A stretch of 63,173 nucleotides of DNA from an uncultured Oscillospiraceae bacterium (GTDB taxonomy: Bacteria > Bacillota > Clostridia > Oscillospirales > Oscillospiraceae): positions 1 through 63,173 of the forward strand of contig CAJTPV010000016.1 of the NCBI GenBank assembly GCA_910578505.1. The letters run 5' to 3'. The first letter of the stretch is position 1, and every line of letters starts with the position of its first letter. Shown piece after piece: positions 42,756 to 51,684 of the stretch. The position numbers were made by a program, and so were the translations under genes. The notes below the pieces were generated by a model, which was given only the letters and a program-made list of their open reading frames with translations, ran no database searches and was not told where the DNA came from.

Positions 42756-43676
42756 TTAATCGAAACGAATCTTCGGATTGATGACGCCATAGAGCACATC
42801 CACAATCAGGTTGATGAGCACATATTCCAGGGCGAAGATCATCAGCAGCCCCTGGATAGCGGGGTAGTCGCGGTAGGAGATGGAATCCGTCAGCAGGCGG
42901 CCCATGCCGGGGATGGAGAAAATATTCTCGGTAATGACAGAGCCGGAGAGCAGTCCGCCGATCTGCAGGCCCAGGATGGTGACCACCTGGATCAGGGAGT
43001 TTTTAAAGGCGTGGCGGAACATGACGATGGATTCCTTCTGGCCCTTGGCCCGGGCGGTGCGGACGTAGTCCTCCCGCAATACCTCCAGCATGGAGGAGCG
43101 GGCGTAGCGGGCCAGGGTGGCCATGATGCCGGTACCCATGACGATGGACGGCAAAAACAGGCTCTTGATCCCCTCCAGGCCGCCGGTGGGGAACCAGCCC
43201 AGCTTAACGGAGAAGAATTGGATGCCCACCAGGCCCAGCACGAAGCCGGGGGCGGACAGGCCGCAGATGGCGATGAGCATGCCCAGCATATCCGCCCAGG
43301 TGCCCCGCTTAATGGCGCTGATGACGCCGATGAGGATGCCCAGGACGGGGCCCCAGAGCAGTCCGGCAAAGACCAGCTGCAGCGTAAAGGGGAATCGAGA
43401 CGCGATGAGCTCGCTAACGGGGATCTTGACCTTGAGGCTACGGCCCATATTGCCGGTCAGCAGGTCCTTCATGTAAATGAAATACTGCTCAAGCAGGGGC
43501 TTATCCAGGTTGTACTCTTCACGGATGGCCTGCACCTCCTCCGGCGGGGCCTCCAGTCCGGCCATCTGCCGGGCCGGGTCGCCGGGCAGCAGGTGGATAA
43601 ACATAAACACAAAGATGGAAATGACCAGCAGCAGCGGGATCGTTTCCAAAAGACGTCTTGCGATGTATCTACCCAT
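42756..43676 (-). CDS. oppB: oligopeptide ABC transporter permease OppB
   Basis: A 306-residue permease with an N-terminal membrane segment (residues 9-29), the LLPGDPARQMAGLEAPPEEV extracellular stretch and further membrane segments. The EAA loop DYVRTARAKGQKESIVMFRH lies near residue 207. GGAGGAATT precedes its start. A truncated copy of its first 80 residues lies directly upstream (43747-43992). Confidence 0.93.
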   Translation of the reverse strand: MGRYIARRLLETIPLLLVISIFVFMFIHLLPGDPARQMAGLEAPPEEVQAIREEYNLDKPLLEQYFIYMKDLLTGNMGRSLKVKIPVSELIASRFPFTLQLVFAGLLWGPVLGILIGVISAIKRGTWADMLGMLIAICGLSAPGFVLGLVGIQFFSVKLGWFPTGGLEGIKSLFLPSIVMGTGIMATLARYARSSMLEVLREDYVRTARAKGQKESIVMFRHAFKNSLIQVVTILGLQIGGLLSGSVITENIFSIPGMGRLLTDSISYRDYPAIQGLLMIFALEYVLINLIVDVLYGVINPKIRFD

Positions 43677-43746
43677 ATCAATTCCTCCCTCATTCTAAAT
43701 TTCATTAAGACGATTCAGCGTTCTGCCCGACAGCGGGCATCCTGTA

Positions 43747-43992
43747 TTATTTCATGCTCCAGCCTATACCGCCGGACAACAGGCCCTTCATGCTGTTGAA
43801 GCGCTCTGTAAGGACGGGCTTCTCCAGTCTGTACTCCTCGCAGATGGCCTCGACCTCCTCCGGCGGGGGCTCCAGTCCAGCCAGCTGCCGGGCAGGATCG
43901 TCCGTCAACAGTTGGATCGCAAATACAAAGACGGAAATGACCAGCAGCAACAGGATCGCTTTCAAAAAACGTCTGGCGATATATCTGCCCAT
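43747..43992 (-). pseudogene. truncated duplicate of the oppB 5' end
   Basis: An 81-codon frame that aligns with the first 82 residues of OppB. Both begin MGRYIARR, share LLLVIS, DPARQ, AGLE and PPEEV, and are about two-thirds identical by hand alignment, with one residue missing after VFVF. It then stops at SMK where OppB continues. The duplicated block includes the ribosome binding site (TTGATATGGG context). It would make a single-membrane-segment peptide if translated. Most likely a decaying tandem duplication; a leader-peptide role is possible but unsupported. Confidence 0.75.
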
Positions 43993-44037
43993 ATCAATTT
44001 CCTCCCTATTTCAACACATGTTTTTCCTATTTTTGTA

Positions 44038-44071
44038 TAAAAAGCGGAGCAGGCGATGCCTGCTCCGCTTT
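44038..44071 (-). terminator. terminator after oppA
   Basis: AGCGGAGCAGGC (44043-44054) pairs with GCCTGCTCCGCT (44058-44069). On the minus strand five T follow. It lies between oppA and the membrane genes, so it likely reduces transcription of the latter. Confidence 0.75.
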
Positions 44072-44156
44072 CAGGCGCCAGCGCGCGGACATTGCGTTGC
44101 CGTGCGCTGCGCGTCCTGGGTTTTCACACGGTTACACAGTCGGTTGCGTATCAGTA

Positions 44157-45812
44157 TCAGTGGTCGAGACCGATGGTGGTGACCACGACCTCGTCGCCGG
44201 GCTTGAACTGGAGACCGGTGCAGTAGGGCTGATAGGCCACGATGGCGTTATCGTTGCCCAGGAACATCCACGGGCACTCCTCCCAGACAATGGCCTGGGC
44301 CTTGGCGTAAGTATCGGCGATCTCCTTGGTGTCGGTCATCTTCAGAGCGTCGTCCAGCAGCTTGTCGAACTCCTCGTTCTTCCAGAAGGCGGTGTTGTAG
44401 CCGTCCGGCGGGAACTTCTCGCTGTGGAGGATGCTGCGCATGGAGCCGTCGGCCTCGAAGGAACCGGAGGACCAGTTGACGTACCACATCTGGACGGTGG
44501 TGGTCTCCAGCGGGGCGCTGGTGGCCTCGGCGTTGACGGTGGACTCGTTGGGCAGCAGCTTCACGTTCACGCCGATCTGGCTGAGCTGCTGCATGACAAA
44601 GGTAGCGCCCTTCTGCTCGATGGTGGTGTTATCGACGATGATCTCCACATCGAAGCCGTCCTCATACCCGGCCTCCTTCATCAGGCTCTTGGCCTTCTCC
44701 AGGTCAGCCGTGTAGGGGGTGTTGTCGGAGTGATACATGATGGTGTCGGCGAAGCAGGAGGTGGGAGCCTTGGCGTAGCCGTTGAAGACCACCTTGGCGT
44801 AGGCCTCGCTGTCGAAAGCGTAGTTGAGGGCCTGGCGGACCCGCTTGTCGGAGAAGGGCTTGCGGCCGTCGGGCAGGGCCCACTCGGTGTTCAGGGTGAC
44901 ATAGCGGAAGATGGTGGTGTCGCGCACGTCAACAATGATGTCGGGGCTCTCGCTCTTCAGGCGGTCGATGTCGGTAACGGGAACCGGGTAGATCAGGTCG
45001 GCCTCGCCGGTCTGGAGCTTGGCCAGACGGGAAGCGTCCTCGGGAACCACCTCGAAGGTCAGGCTGTCCACGCTGGGGCCTTCTCCCCAGTAGTTCTCAT
45101 AGGGGACCATCTTGGTATAGCCGCCGTCCACGCGCTCGGAGAGCTTGAAAGCGCCGGTACCGGCGGAGTTCTTGGCCAGATAGTCGCTGGCGTTGTCCAT
45201 GGCCATGGCCTTGGGGGAGATCATACGGACCTGGGTCAGCTTGTTGATGAAGGTGTTGTTGGGGGACTCGATGTGGATGGCCACCTCGTACTCGCCCAGC
45301 ACCTCAACATCGGTCCAGGTCTTGGTGCTCCGGTTCAGGGCCAGGCTGGTGTCCTTGCCCCGCTCCCAAACAGCCTTGACGGCCTCGGCGTTGAAGGGCT
45401 CGCCGTCGTGGAAGGTGACGCCCTCCCGCAGCTTGAAGGTGTAGACCAGCGCGTCGTCGGAAACGGACCAGTCGGTGGCCAGCACGTTCACGATCTCGGT
45501 CTGCTCGTTAAAGGCCAGCAGGCCCTCGTACATGGCGTTGGTGATCTGGTTGGAGTAGCCGTTGCTGGAGACGTGGGGGTCCAGGTGGGTGGCGTCGTTG
45601 GGCATGGCGATGACAAAGTCATTGTCAGGCGACTTGCCGCCTGACGTGCTGGCGGCGCCGCCAGCATCCGTTCCAGTGTTCGCGGGGGGAGTTGTGGCGT
45701 TGCCGCCGGCGTTGCCGGAATTTCCGGAATTGCCGCCGGAGTTGCCGCCGCCGCAGGCGACCAGGCCGAGGGTCATCACAACGGCGAGCAAGAGGGGTAA
45801 CAATCTTTTCAT
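44157..45812 (-). CDS. oppA: peptide ABC transporter substrate-binding lipoprotein OppA
   Basis: A 551-residue lipoprotein: signal peptide with lipobox LGLVAC (Cys at residue 20), then an Asn/Gly/Ser/Thr-rich linker to about residue 60, then an SBP_bac_5 domain. DATHLDPHVSSNGYS, FKLREGVTFHDGEPFNAE near residue 127 and RVRQALNYAFD near residue 325 are family motifs. It captures peptides (or possibly nickel or glycans) outside the membrane for the permease pair. GGAGGAAATT precedes the start, and a consensus-type promoter lies 141 bases upstream. Confidence 0.92.
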   Translation of the reverse strand: MKRLLPLLLAVVMTLGLVACGGGNSGGNSGNSGNAGGNATTPPANTGTDAGGAASTSGGKSPDNDFVIAMPNDATHLDPHVSSNGYSNQITNAMYEGLLAFNEQTEIVNVLATDWSVSDDALVYTFKLREGVTFHDGEPFNAEAVKAVWERGKDTSLALNRSTKTWTDVEVLGEYEVAIHIESPNNTFINKLTQVRMISPKAMAMDNASDYLAKNSAGTGAFKLSERVDGGYTKMVPYENYWGEGPSVDSLTFEVVPEDASRLAKLQTGEADLIYPVPVTDIDRLKSESPDIIVDVRDTTIFRYVTLNTEWALPDGRKPFSDKRVRQALNYAFDSEAYAKVVFNGYAKAPTSCFADTIMYHSDNTPYTADLEKAKSLMKEAGYEDGFDVEIIVDNTTIEQKGATFVMQQLSQIGVNVKLLPNESTVNAEATSAPLETTTVQMWYVNWSSGSFEADGSMRSILHSEKFPPDGYNTAFWKNEEFDKLLDDALKMTDTKEIADTYAKAQAIVWEECPWMFLGNDNAIVAYQPYCTGLQFKPGDEVVVTTIGLDH

Positions 45813-45952
45813 GCGCAATTTCCTCCGATTTTTTAATATTGCAAACCGCTTGCGCGGGTTTACACGGAAGGGCGGGGCGATACAACAAAAAACACACAAC
45901 ACACAGCAACTGTCACAGCATACATCGTTAACAGTTTTTTCATTTTTTCTGT

Positions 45953-45981
45953 ATTATAACGTATTGATGATAATTTGGCAA
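45953..45981 (-). promoter_or_regulatory. promoter of the opp operon
   Basis: On the minus strand TTGCCA (45976-45981), 17 bases, then TATAAT (45953-45958). The rest of the gap from 45982 to 46112 is AT-rich with no gene seen. Confidence 0.8.
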
Positions 45982-46112
45982 CCATTTTCTGGCCGCATAG
46001 ACCACTTTCTACATATGTTACCACTCACGCAGCCGTTTTTTGTGCAAAACAGAAAATAATTTTTATCAAAAATATAATAATTACGGTCATGCGTAGTGGT
46101 ATTTCCTGAAAA

Positions 46113-46150
46113 AGCTCGGACCGGCAGCGAATAAACTACCGGTCCGAGCT
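46113..46150 (-). terminator. terminator of the aminopeptidase gene
   Basis: AGCTCGGACCGG (46113-46124) pairs perfectly with CCGGTCCGAGCT (46139-46150), with a 14-base loop. TTTTTCAGG follows on the minus strand and CTATTTTC on the plus strand. Confidence 0.75.
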
Positions 46151-46205
46151 CTATTTTCTCTCACACTGCGCATATTCAGCCCAGGGTTTACAGCCGCGGC
46201 GCGCT

Positions 46206-47555
46206 TCAGGATGCAAGGCCCGCCGCCAGATAGAACAGCGTGCTCACTGCCGCGCCCGTGGCGCCCCGGCCCTGGTGCTGCCAGACCGGCTTGCGGAGGT
46301 CCGCCGTGCCGGCGATGTCCAGATGCAGCCAGGGCAGGTCCTCGGCAAAGTGCTGCAGGAACATGCCCGCCGTGATGGCCCCGCAGTCCTCCTTGCTGGT
46401 GTTGCGCAGGTCCCCCAGGTCGCTCTCAATGAGCTGCTCATACTCCACATAGCTGGGCATGCGCCAGTACCGCTCCCCCGACAGCGCCGACGCCCGCTCC
46501 AGGGCGGCGTACCAGCCGTCGTCGTTGCTCATCACCCCGGCGGCCACCCGGCCCAGCATGGCGGCGATGGCCCCGGTGAGGGTGGCGATGTCCACCAGAC
46601 GGGTGCAGCCCTCCTCCCGGATGGCCCAGGTCAGACCGTCGGCCAGGATCAGCCGCCCCTCGGCGTCGGTGTTGAGGATCTCGATGGTCTTGCCGGAGAA
46701 GGAGCGGATCAGGTCCCCCGGCACGGCGCTGTCCGGCGAGATGCGGTTTTCGCAGCAGGGCACCACGGCGGTGACGTTCACCCTCGCCCCTGCGGCCGCC
46801 AGCGCCCGCACCGCAGCGGCAGCCGCCGCGCCGCCGGCCATATCGCCCTTGATGCCCTCCATCCCGGTCCGGGCCTTCAGGCTGTATCCGCCGGTGTCCA
46901 CGGCCACGCCCTTGCCCACAAAGCCCAGGCGCTCACTGCTCTCCGGCGCGCCGTTGTAGCGCAGCACCGCCAGCGCCGGAGGATGGCCGCTGCTGCACCC
47001 CACGGCCAGCAGCCCGTTGAGGCCCTTCTCCCGCAGCTCCTCGCAGCTGTAGATCCGGGTCTCCACAGGCAGGCCCTCCGTCAGGCCCGTCAGCGCCTGG
47101 GCCAGCGCGTCCGACGGCAGCAGGTTGGCGGGGCGGTTGACCAGGTTCCGGGCCTGCATGATGGACCGGGCCAGCTCTACGGCCACCCGCAGGTCCTCGT
47201 CCTCCCAGCCGGTCCCCCCTGCGTAGCAGGTCATATCCGGCTTCCACTGGTCTGTGAGGGTAAAGTGCTTCCGGTACGCCGCGCCGCAGATGCCCTCCAC
47301 CGCGGCGCAGACGCCGGGCCGGCCCAGCTCGGCGGCGGCGGTCAGGTCAAACATGCAGCTCTGGAAGCCCTGCCGCATGGCCCCCTTGACCGCCCGGCCA
47401 TAGACGTCCTTGCAGGCCAGGGGCGTCCAGCTCTCCCCGCGGCCCACGGTGATGACGGTCTTGCCGTCCTCCTCGGTCACCAGGCGGGCCGTCAGATATT
47501 CCCCATCAATGGGGCGGATCTCTACATCAACCGTTTCATTCTGATATCTTTTCAC
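46206..47555 (-). CDS. pepA: leucyl aminopeptidase family (M17) protein
   Basis: A 449-residue M17 metallopeptidase. The catalytic C-terminal domain contains GKGVAVDTGGYSLK (near residue 215), MEGIKGDMAGGA with the active-site Lys and metal-binding Asp, and the family signature NTDAEGRLILADGL (near 300). The enzyme is cytoplasmic and removes N-terminal residues from peptides, which fits the peptide importer next door. The GTG at 47555 follows AGGAGGAGAT; longer in-frame starts would overlap the promoter. Confidence 0.9.
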   Translation of the reverse strand: MKRYQNETVDVEIRPIDGEYLTARLVTEEDGKTVITVGRGESWTPLACKDVYGRAVKGAMRQGFQSCMFDLTAAAELGRPGVCAAVEGICGAAYRKHFTLTDQWKPDMTCYAGGTGWEDEDLRVAVELARSIMQARNLVNRPANLLPSDALAQALTGLTEGLPVETRIYSCEELREKGLNGLLAVGCSSGHPPALAVLRYNGAPESSERLGFVGKGVAVDTGGYSLKARTGMEGIKGDMAGGAAAAAAVRALAAAGARVNVTAVVPCCENRISPDSAVPGDLIRSFSGKTIEILNTDAEGRLILADGLTWAIREEGCTRLVDIATLTGAIAAMLGRVAAGVMSNDDGWYAALERASALSGERYWRMPSYVEYEQLIESDLGDLRNTSKEDCGAITAGMFLQHFAEDLPWLHLDIAGTADLRKPVWQHQGRGATGAAVSTLFYLAAGLAS

Positions 47556-47602
47556 AACGGATCTCCTCCTTTTCTGCCGCCTCCCCGGCGGCATGTGCGG
47601 AC

Positions 47603-47631
47603 AGTATAGCCCAAAATTGTCCGTCTGGCAA
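47603..47631 (-). promoter_or_regulatory. promoter of the aminopeptidase gene
   Basis: On the minus strand TTGCCA (47626-47631), 17 bases, then TATACT (47603-47608). A short stem, GCCGCC/GGCGGC at 47577-47593, lies in the leader before the ribosome binding site. Confidence 0.7.
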
Positions 47632-47666
47632 CGCCACAAATGGAAAATGTCAACCAAAAAATCCTG

Positions 47667-47695
47667 TGGTAAAATTCATCCATCTATGGTAAAAT
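47667..47695 (+). repeat. two direct copies of TGGTAAAAT before traX
   Basis: TGGTAAAAT occurs at 47667-47675 and 47687-47695, 20 bases apart (about two helix turns), just upstream of the TraX gene. They could be -10-like elements or a binding site pair; no clear -35 is seen. Confidence 0.4.
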
Positions 47696-47736
47696 GAACA
47701 GACTGCAATCTTTGCCGTCAGGAAAGGATGTGTTTC

Positions 47737-48486
47737 ATGGACAAACACCGCGATTCCGGCATCACCGCCGCGGGACTCCACCTGCTGGCGATGGCGCTGA
47801 TGCTCTGCGACCACCTGTGGGCCGCGCTGTTCCCGGCGGCGGAGTGGCTGACGTGCATAGGCCGCATGGCCTTCCCCATCTTCGCCTTCCTGCTGGCGGA
47901 GGGGTACCGCCGCACCCGCGATGTGCGCCGGTACCTGCTGCGGCTGCTGGCGGGGGCCCTTCTCTCCGAGATTCCCTTCAATCTGTTCTACAGCGGCAGT
48001 GCCGTCTATCCCTACCACCAGAACGTGCTCTGGACCTTTTTCATCGCCCTGCTGCTGATGATCCTGCTGGACCGGGTACGGCAGCGGTTCCGGCCCATTC
48101 CGGCGGTGCTGCTGTCCGCGGCCCTGGTCCTGCTGGGGTTCCTGCTGGGCTACGGGACCATGGCGGATTACTACGGCGCGGGCGTGCTGACGGCGCTGGT
48201 GTTCTACTTCTTCCGGGAGAAAAATGTGAAGTGCCTGCTCGGTCAGCTGGTCTGCCTGTATATTCTGCACGTCCATATACTGGGCGGATACTACTATTCT
48301 ATCCCTGTCTCCGGCTTTGAAATCCAAATCGTCCAGCAGGGGCTGGCGCTGACGGCGCTGGTTCCCATCTGGCTCTACCGGGGGCGGCAGGGCCGGCACA
48401 GCAGGGCTTTCCGAGCGTTCTGCTACCTCTTTTACCCGGTCCATATGCTGGCGCTGTTCCTCCTGCGGGAGATGCTGCTGGCGTGA
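47737..48486 (+). CDS. TraX family membrane protein
   Basis: A 249-residue polytopic protein of the TraX/acyltransferase-3-like type: LLAMALMLCDHLWA near residue 15, the conserved IGRMAFPIFAFLLAEGYRRT near residue 41, then LSEIPFNLFY and repeated hydrophobic segments (about eight). TraX of F plasmid acetylates pilin; chromosomal homologues in Firmicutes have unknown targets. The start at 47737 is preferred because AGGAAAGG sits nine bases before it; ATG at 47728 is in frame. Confidence 0.85.
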   Translation: MDKHRDSGITAAGLHLLAMALMLCDHLWAALFPAAEWLTCIGRMAFPIFAFLLAEGYRRTRDVRRYLLRLLAGALLSEIPFNLFYSGSAVYPYHQNVLWTFFIALLLMILLDRVRQRFRPIPAVLLSAALVLLGFLLGYGTMADYYGAGVLTALVFYFFREKNVKCLLGQLVCLYILHVHILGGYYYSIPVSGFEIQIVQQGLALTALVPIWLYRGRQGRHSRAFRAFCYLFYPVHMLALFLLREMLLA

Positions 48487-48500
48487 TGATGCCGGGCAGC

Positions 48501-48545
48501 AAAAAAGCGCCCTCCGGGGGAAGAAATTCTTCCCCCGGAGGGCGC
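48501..48545 (-). terminator. terminator of the murI-argS operon
   Basis: A 39-base near-perfect palindrome with 19-base arms (48507-48525 and 48527-48545; outer end GCGCCCTCCGGGGG). Six T follow on the minus strand (48501-48506). It also lies just after the convergent traX stop but has no T-run on that side. Confidence 0.85.
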
Positions 48546-48557
48546 TGGCGCTGATCG

Positions 48558-50303
48558 TCACATGCGCTCCGGCGCGTCCACGCCCAGCAGCAGCAGGCCG
48601 TTTTTCAGCACGCTGCGGGTCTCGTCCGCCAGCTTCAGCCGGGCCAGCAGGAGCCGCTCCTCCTCGCCCTTGATGCGGCAGGCGGTGTAGAAGCGGTGGA
48701 AGCACCCCGCCAGCTCCACCAGGTAGCGGTTGATATGGCTGGGGTCATAGTCCCGTGCCGCCAGACGCAGGGCCTCGCAGAACAGGGACAGCTGCTTGAT
48801 CAGCGCCGTCTCCGTCTCGCCGCTCAGCAGCGCGGCGTCCACATCCGCCATAGCGGGCACATGAAATCCCTCGCCCTCCAGGTTCCGCAGCAGGCTGCAG
48901 ATCCGGGCGTGGGCGTACTCCACATAGTAGATGGGGTTTTCGCTGTCCTCCCGGACCGCCAGGCCCAGGTCGAAATCCATCTGGGTGTCCGGCTTGGCGT
49001 TGAAGAACCACCGGGCCGCGTCCACCGGCACCTCGTCCAGCAGGTCGCTGAGGGAGATGGCCTTGCCGGTGCGCTTGGACATGCGCACCACCTCCCCGTC
49101 CCGCAGCAGCTTCACCAGCTGCATGAGGACGATGTCCAGGCGGTTCGTGCCGTCCAGGCCCAGGGCGTCCATAGCCCCCTTCAGCCGGGCCACGTGGCCG
49201 TGGTGGTCCGCGCCCCAGATGTTGATGACCCGGTCAAAGCCCCGCTTCTCAAACTTGTTGCGGTGGTAGGCGATATCGGCGGCAAAGTAGGTGTAAAAGC
49301 CGTTGGCCCGGCGCAGCACGTCGTCCTTCAGATCCAGCTTGGCGATGTCCTTCTCGCTCTTCCCGGCCCTGCGGTAATTTTCCTCCAGGATGCGGCTGGT
49401 GGCCAGCCACAGCGCGCCCTCCTGCTCATAGGTGTACCCCTGGTCCGTCAGCTTCTGCACGGTCTCCGCCACATAGCCGCCCTCATGGAGGGAGGACTCA
49501 AAGAACCACTGGTCGTACGCGATCTTATAGCGCTTCAGGTCGCTCTGCATTTTGGGGATGTTGACTTTCAGGCCGAATTCCGCCAGGGCCGCGCGGCGCT
49601 CCTCCCTGGAGGTATCCCGGAAGCTGTCGCCGTTGGCCTCGTAAAACTGCTGCGCCAGCTCCCGGATATCGTCGCCCTGGTAGCCGTCCGCCGGGAACTC
49701 CACCGCGTCCTCCCCCAGCAGGAGCTGCAGGTAGCGGGCCTCCAGGGAGGCGGCGAACTTTTCGATCTGGTTGCCGGCGTCGTTGACGTAGAATTCCCGC
49801 CACACGTCCGCGCCGGCGGCCTCCAGCACGGCGGCCAGGGTGTCGCCCAGCACGCCGCCCCGGGCGTTGCCCATGTGCATGGGGCCGGTGGGGTTGGCGG
49901 AGACGAACTCCACCATGATCTTCTGTCCCTTCAGCCCGTCGGAGCGGCCATATTGCGGTCCCTCCCCGTCCACGGCGGCCATGACCCCCGCATACCAGCC
50001 GCCGGCCAGGCGGAAGTTCAAAAATCCCGCCCCGGCGATTTCGGCGGAGGCAAAATAGCTGCCCTCCAGGTCCATATTCTCCAGCAGGATCCCCGCGATC
50101 TCCCGCGGGTTCTTCTTCATGGCCTTGGCCGCGGCCAGGGCAAAGGTGGTGGTATAGTCGCCGTTGGCGCTGTCCTTGGGGATCTCCACGCCGCAGCGGA
50201 CGGATACGCCCTCCGGCAGCTTTCCCGCCGCCGCGGCAGCCCGGTACGCGCCCTCTGTCAGCGCCAGCACCTGGTCCTTAGCCTTCTGTATCATGTTCAC
50301 CAT
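48558..50303 (-). CDS. argS: arginyl-tRNA synthetase
   Basis: A 581-residue class I synthetase. The N-terminal additional domain is followed by VSANPTGPMHMGNARGGVLG near residue 115, where the HIGH motif appears as HMGN. VRMSKRTGKAISLSDLLDE near residue 400 holds the KMSK-like RMSKR loop. The C-terminal DALR anticodon-binding domain (YVEYAHARICSLLRN onward, about 460-581) completes it. It charges tRNA-Arg in the cytoplasm. It follows the DUF1934 gene after six bases in the murI operon. Confidence 0.95.
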   Translation of the reverse strand: MVNMIQKAKDQVLALTEGAYRAAAAAGKLPEGVSVRCGVEIPKDSANGDYTTTFALAAAKAMKKNPREIAGILLENMDLEGSYFASAEIAGAGFLNFRLAGGWYAGVMAAVDGEGPQYGRSDGLKGQKIMVEFVSANPTGPMHMGNARGGVLGDTLAAVLEAAGADVWREFYVNDAGNQIEKFAASLEARYLQLLLGEDAVEFPADGYQGDDIRELAQQFYEANGDSFRDTSREERRAALAEFGLKVNIPKMQSDLKRYKIAYDQWFFESSLHEGGYVAETVQKLTDQGYTYEQEGALWLATSRILEENYRRAGKSEKDIAKLDLKDDVLRRANGFYTYFAADIAYHRNKFEKRGFDRVINIWGADHHGHVARLKGAMDALGLDGTNRLDIVLMQLVKLLRDGEVVRMSKRTGKAISLSDLLDEVPVDAARWFFNAKPDTQMDFDLGLAVREDSENPIYYVEYAHARICSLLRNLEGEGFHVPAMADVDAALLSGETETALIKQLSLFCEALRLAARDYDPSHINRYLVELAGCFHRFYTACRIKGEEERLLLARLKLADETRSVLKNGLLLLGVDAPERM

Positions 50304-50309
50304 AGCTTG

Positions 50310-50744
50310 TTACCTCATACTCTCCCGTACACGAATTTTCACTTGATTCATCCCCGTGACCTGATGGTCCACGGCGACGGTATACTTGATTTCCATCACG
50401 CCGCCCCGGTCGTCCAGCCGGTATTTCAGGCTGGCAGTGGAGATATCCACCAGCATGCTCCCCCAGGGCGTCTCATAGACGGAGCTGTTGCGCTTGCCCC
50501 GCTGAAAGACCATCTGGGAGTTGACGCTGCCCTCCCGCGTGAGCACCACCGTGTCGCCCTGCACGGTAATGCGGGTGGTGGTCCCCTCCATGCCGGTCAG
50601 CTCCGTCTCCTGGTACTCCAGCACGATGGCGCCGCCGTCGCCGCTGAGCATGACGCCCTCCGTCATCAGCTCGGTTTCCTCCGGCTCGATACCGTCAAAA
50701 TATTGTATCCCCCGGACGAAAATAACAACCTGTTTTTCCTTCAT
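50310..50744 (-). CDS. DUF1934 family protein (calycin-like)
   Basis: A 144-residue protein of DUF1934 (YwiB-like), a small beta-barrel family commonly found directly beside argS in Firmicutes. EGVMLSGDGGAIVLEYQETELTG and the C-terminal Y-x-VAVDHQ-x-TG...KIRV pattern match. The role is unknown. No strong ribosome binding site is visible before the ATG at 50744. It lies 14 bases after murI, so coupling with murI is likely. Confidence 0.82.
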   Translation of the reverse strand: MKEKQVVIFVRGIQYFDGIEPEETELMTEGVMLSGDGGAIVLEYQETELTGMEGTTTRITVQGDTVVLTREGSVNSQMVFQRGKRNSSVYETPWGSMLVDISTASLKYRLDDRGGVMEIKYTVAVDHQVTGMNQVKIRVRESMR

Positions 50745-50758
50745 ACAGCAACTGTCTC

Positions 50759-51568
50759 TCAATATCGTGTAATGTCGATCTGTTGGGCCTGAATGGCGGA
50801 GTCCTCCCCCAGGAACAGGGAGGCCAGCCGCTGGAAATCCGCCGCCCGGTCGCTGGTGTAGCAGCGCACGCCGCCGCTGCCCTCTGCCAGGGCCTCCCGC
50901 TCCGCCAGCAGGGCCTGCAGGGCTGCCGCCGCCTCTGCGCCGGAGTCCACCAGCGCCACCGACCGCCCCATCACCTGAGCGATGACATCGGAGAGCAGGG
51001 GGTAGTGGGTGCAGCCCAGCACCAGCGTGTCCACGCCCTGCTCCCGCAGGGGGAGCAGGTACTCCTCCGCCACCAGCCGGATGACCGGGTCCTCGGGGCG
51101 GCAGCGGCCCTCCTCCACCAGGGGCACGAACAGGGGGCACGGGTGGCTGAACACGGTAACGTCCCCGTCCAGCGCCGCCAGGGCCCGCTGGAAGGCGCCG
51201 CTGGCGACCGTAGCGCGGGTAGCCGCCACGCCCACCCGCTTGTTCCGGGTCAGGGCGGCGGCCCGGCGGACAGCCGGCTCCACCACGCCGATGATGGGGA
51301 TGTCGTTTTCCGCCTGGAGCTGGGGCAGGCAGTTGCTGCTGACGGTGCCGCAGGCGATGACGATGGCCTTCAGATCGAAGCTGCGCAGGAACCGGGTGTC
51401 CTGCCGGGCGTATTTGAGAATGGTATCCCGGCTGCGGTTGCCGTAGGGGACACGGGATGTGTCGCCGAAGTATATAATGTTCTCAGAGGGCATCAGGTCC
51501 CGGAGCCTGCGCACCGCGGTCAGCCCGCCGAACCCTGAGTCAAAGACACCGATGGGGCGCTCATTCAA
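50759..51568 (-). CDS. murI: glutamate racemase
   Basis: A 269-residue MurI, which makes D-glutamate for peptidoglycan. GVFDSGFGGLTAVR is near residue 7, YFGDTSRVPYG near 33, ACGTVSSN near 72 with the first catalytic Cys, and LGCTHYPLL near 183 with the second. A TTG start at 51568 is proposed because AAGGAGG lies eight bases upstream and gives the usual length. An ATG 15 codons upstream would add a non-conserved Pro-rich tail. Confidence 0.93.
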   Translation of the reverse strand: MNERPIGVFDSGFGGLTAVRRLRDLMPSENIIYFGDTSRVPYGNRSRDTILKYARQDTRFLRSFDLKAIVIACGTVSSNCLPQLQAENDIPIIGVVEPAVRRAAALTRNKRVGVAATRATVASGAFQRALAALDGDVTVFSHPCPLFVPLVEEGRCRPEDPVIRLVAEEYLLPLREQGVDTLVLGCTHYPLLSDVIAQVMGRSVALVDSGAEAAAALQALLAEREALAEGSGGVRCYTSDRAADFQRLASLFLGEDSAIQAQQIDITRY

Positions 51569-51622
51569 AGCGGAAAACCTCCTTTTGCCCGCCGGCTCCG
51601 GCGGACTTGGCATAGCTTTATT

Positions 51623-51651
51623 ATTGTACTATGAATTTTCACCAATCACAA
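51623..51651 (-). promoter_or_regulatory. promoter of the murI operon
   Basis: On the minus strand TTGTGA (51646-51651), 17 bases, then TACAAT (51623-51628), 55 bases before the TTG start. Confidence 0.7.
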
Positions 51652-51684
51652 GTAAAATTTTGGTCTATTTGCCCTGTATTTTCT

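Noticed and set aside
43721..43742. Small hairpin TGCCCG/CGGGCA between the oppB fragment and oppB as a terminator
   Set aside because: Six-base stem with no T-run on the minus strand; at most a processing site.
50745..51140. N-terminal extension of the DUF1934 frame across murI
   Set aside because: It lies wholly inside murI in another frame and is Gly/Pro-rich shadow sequence; the family starts at MKEKQVV.
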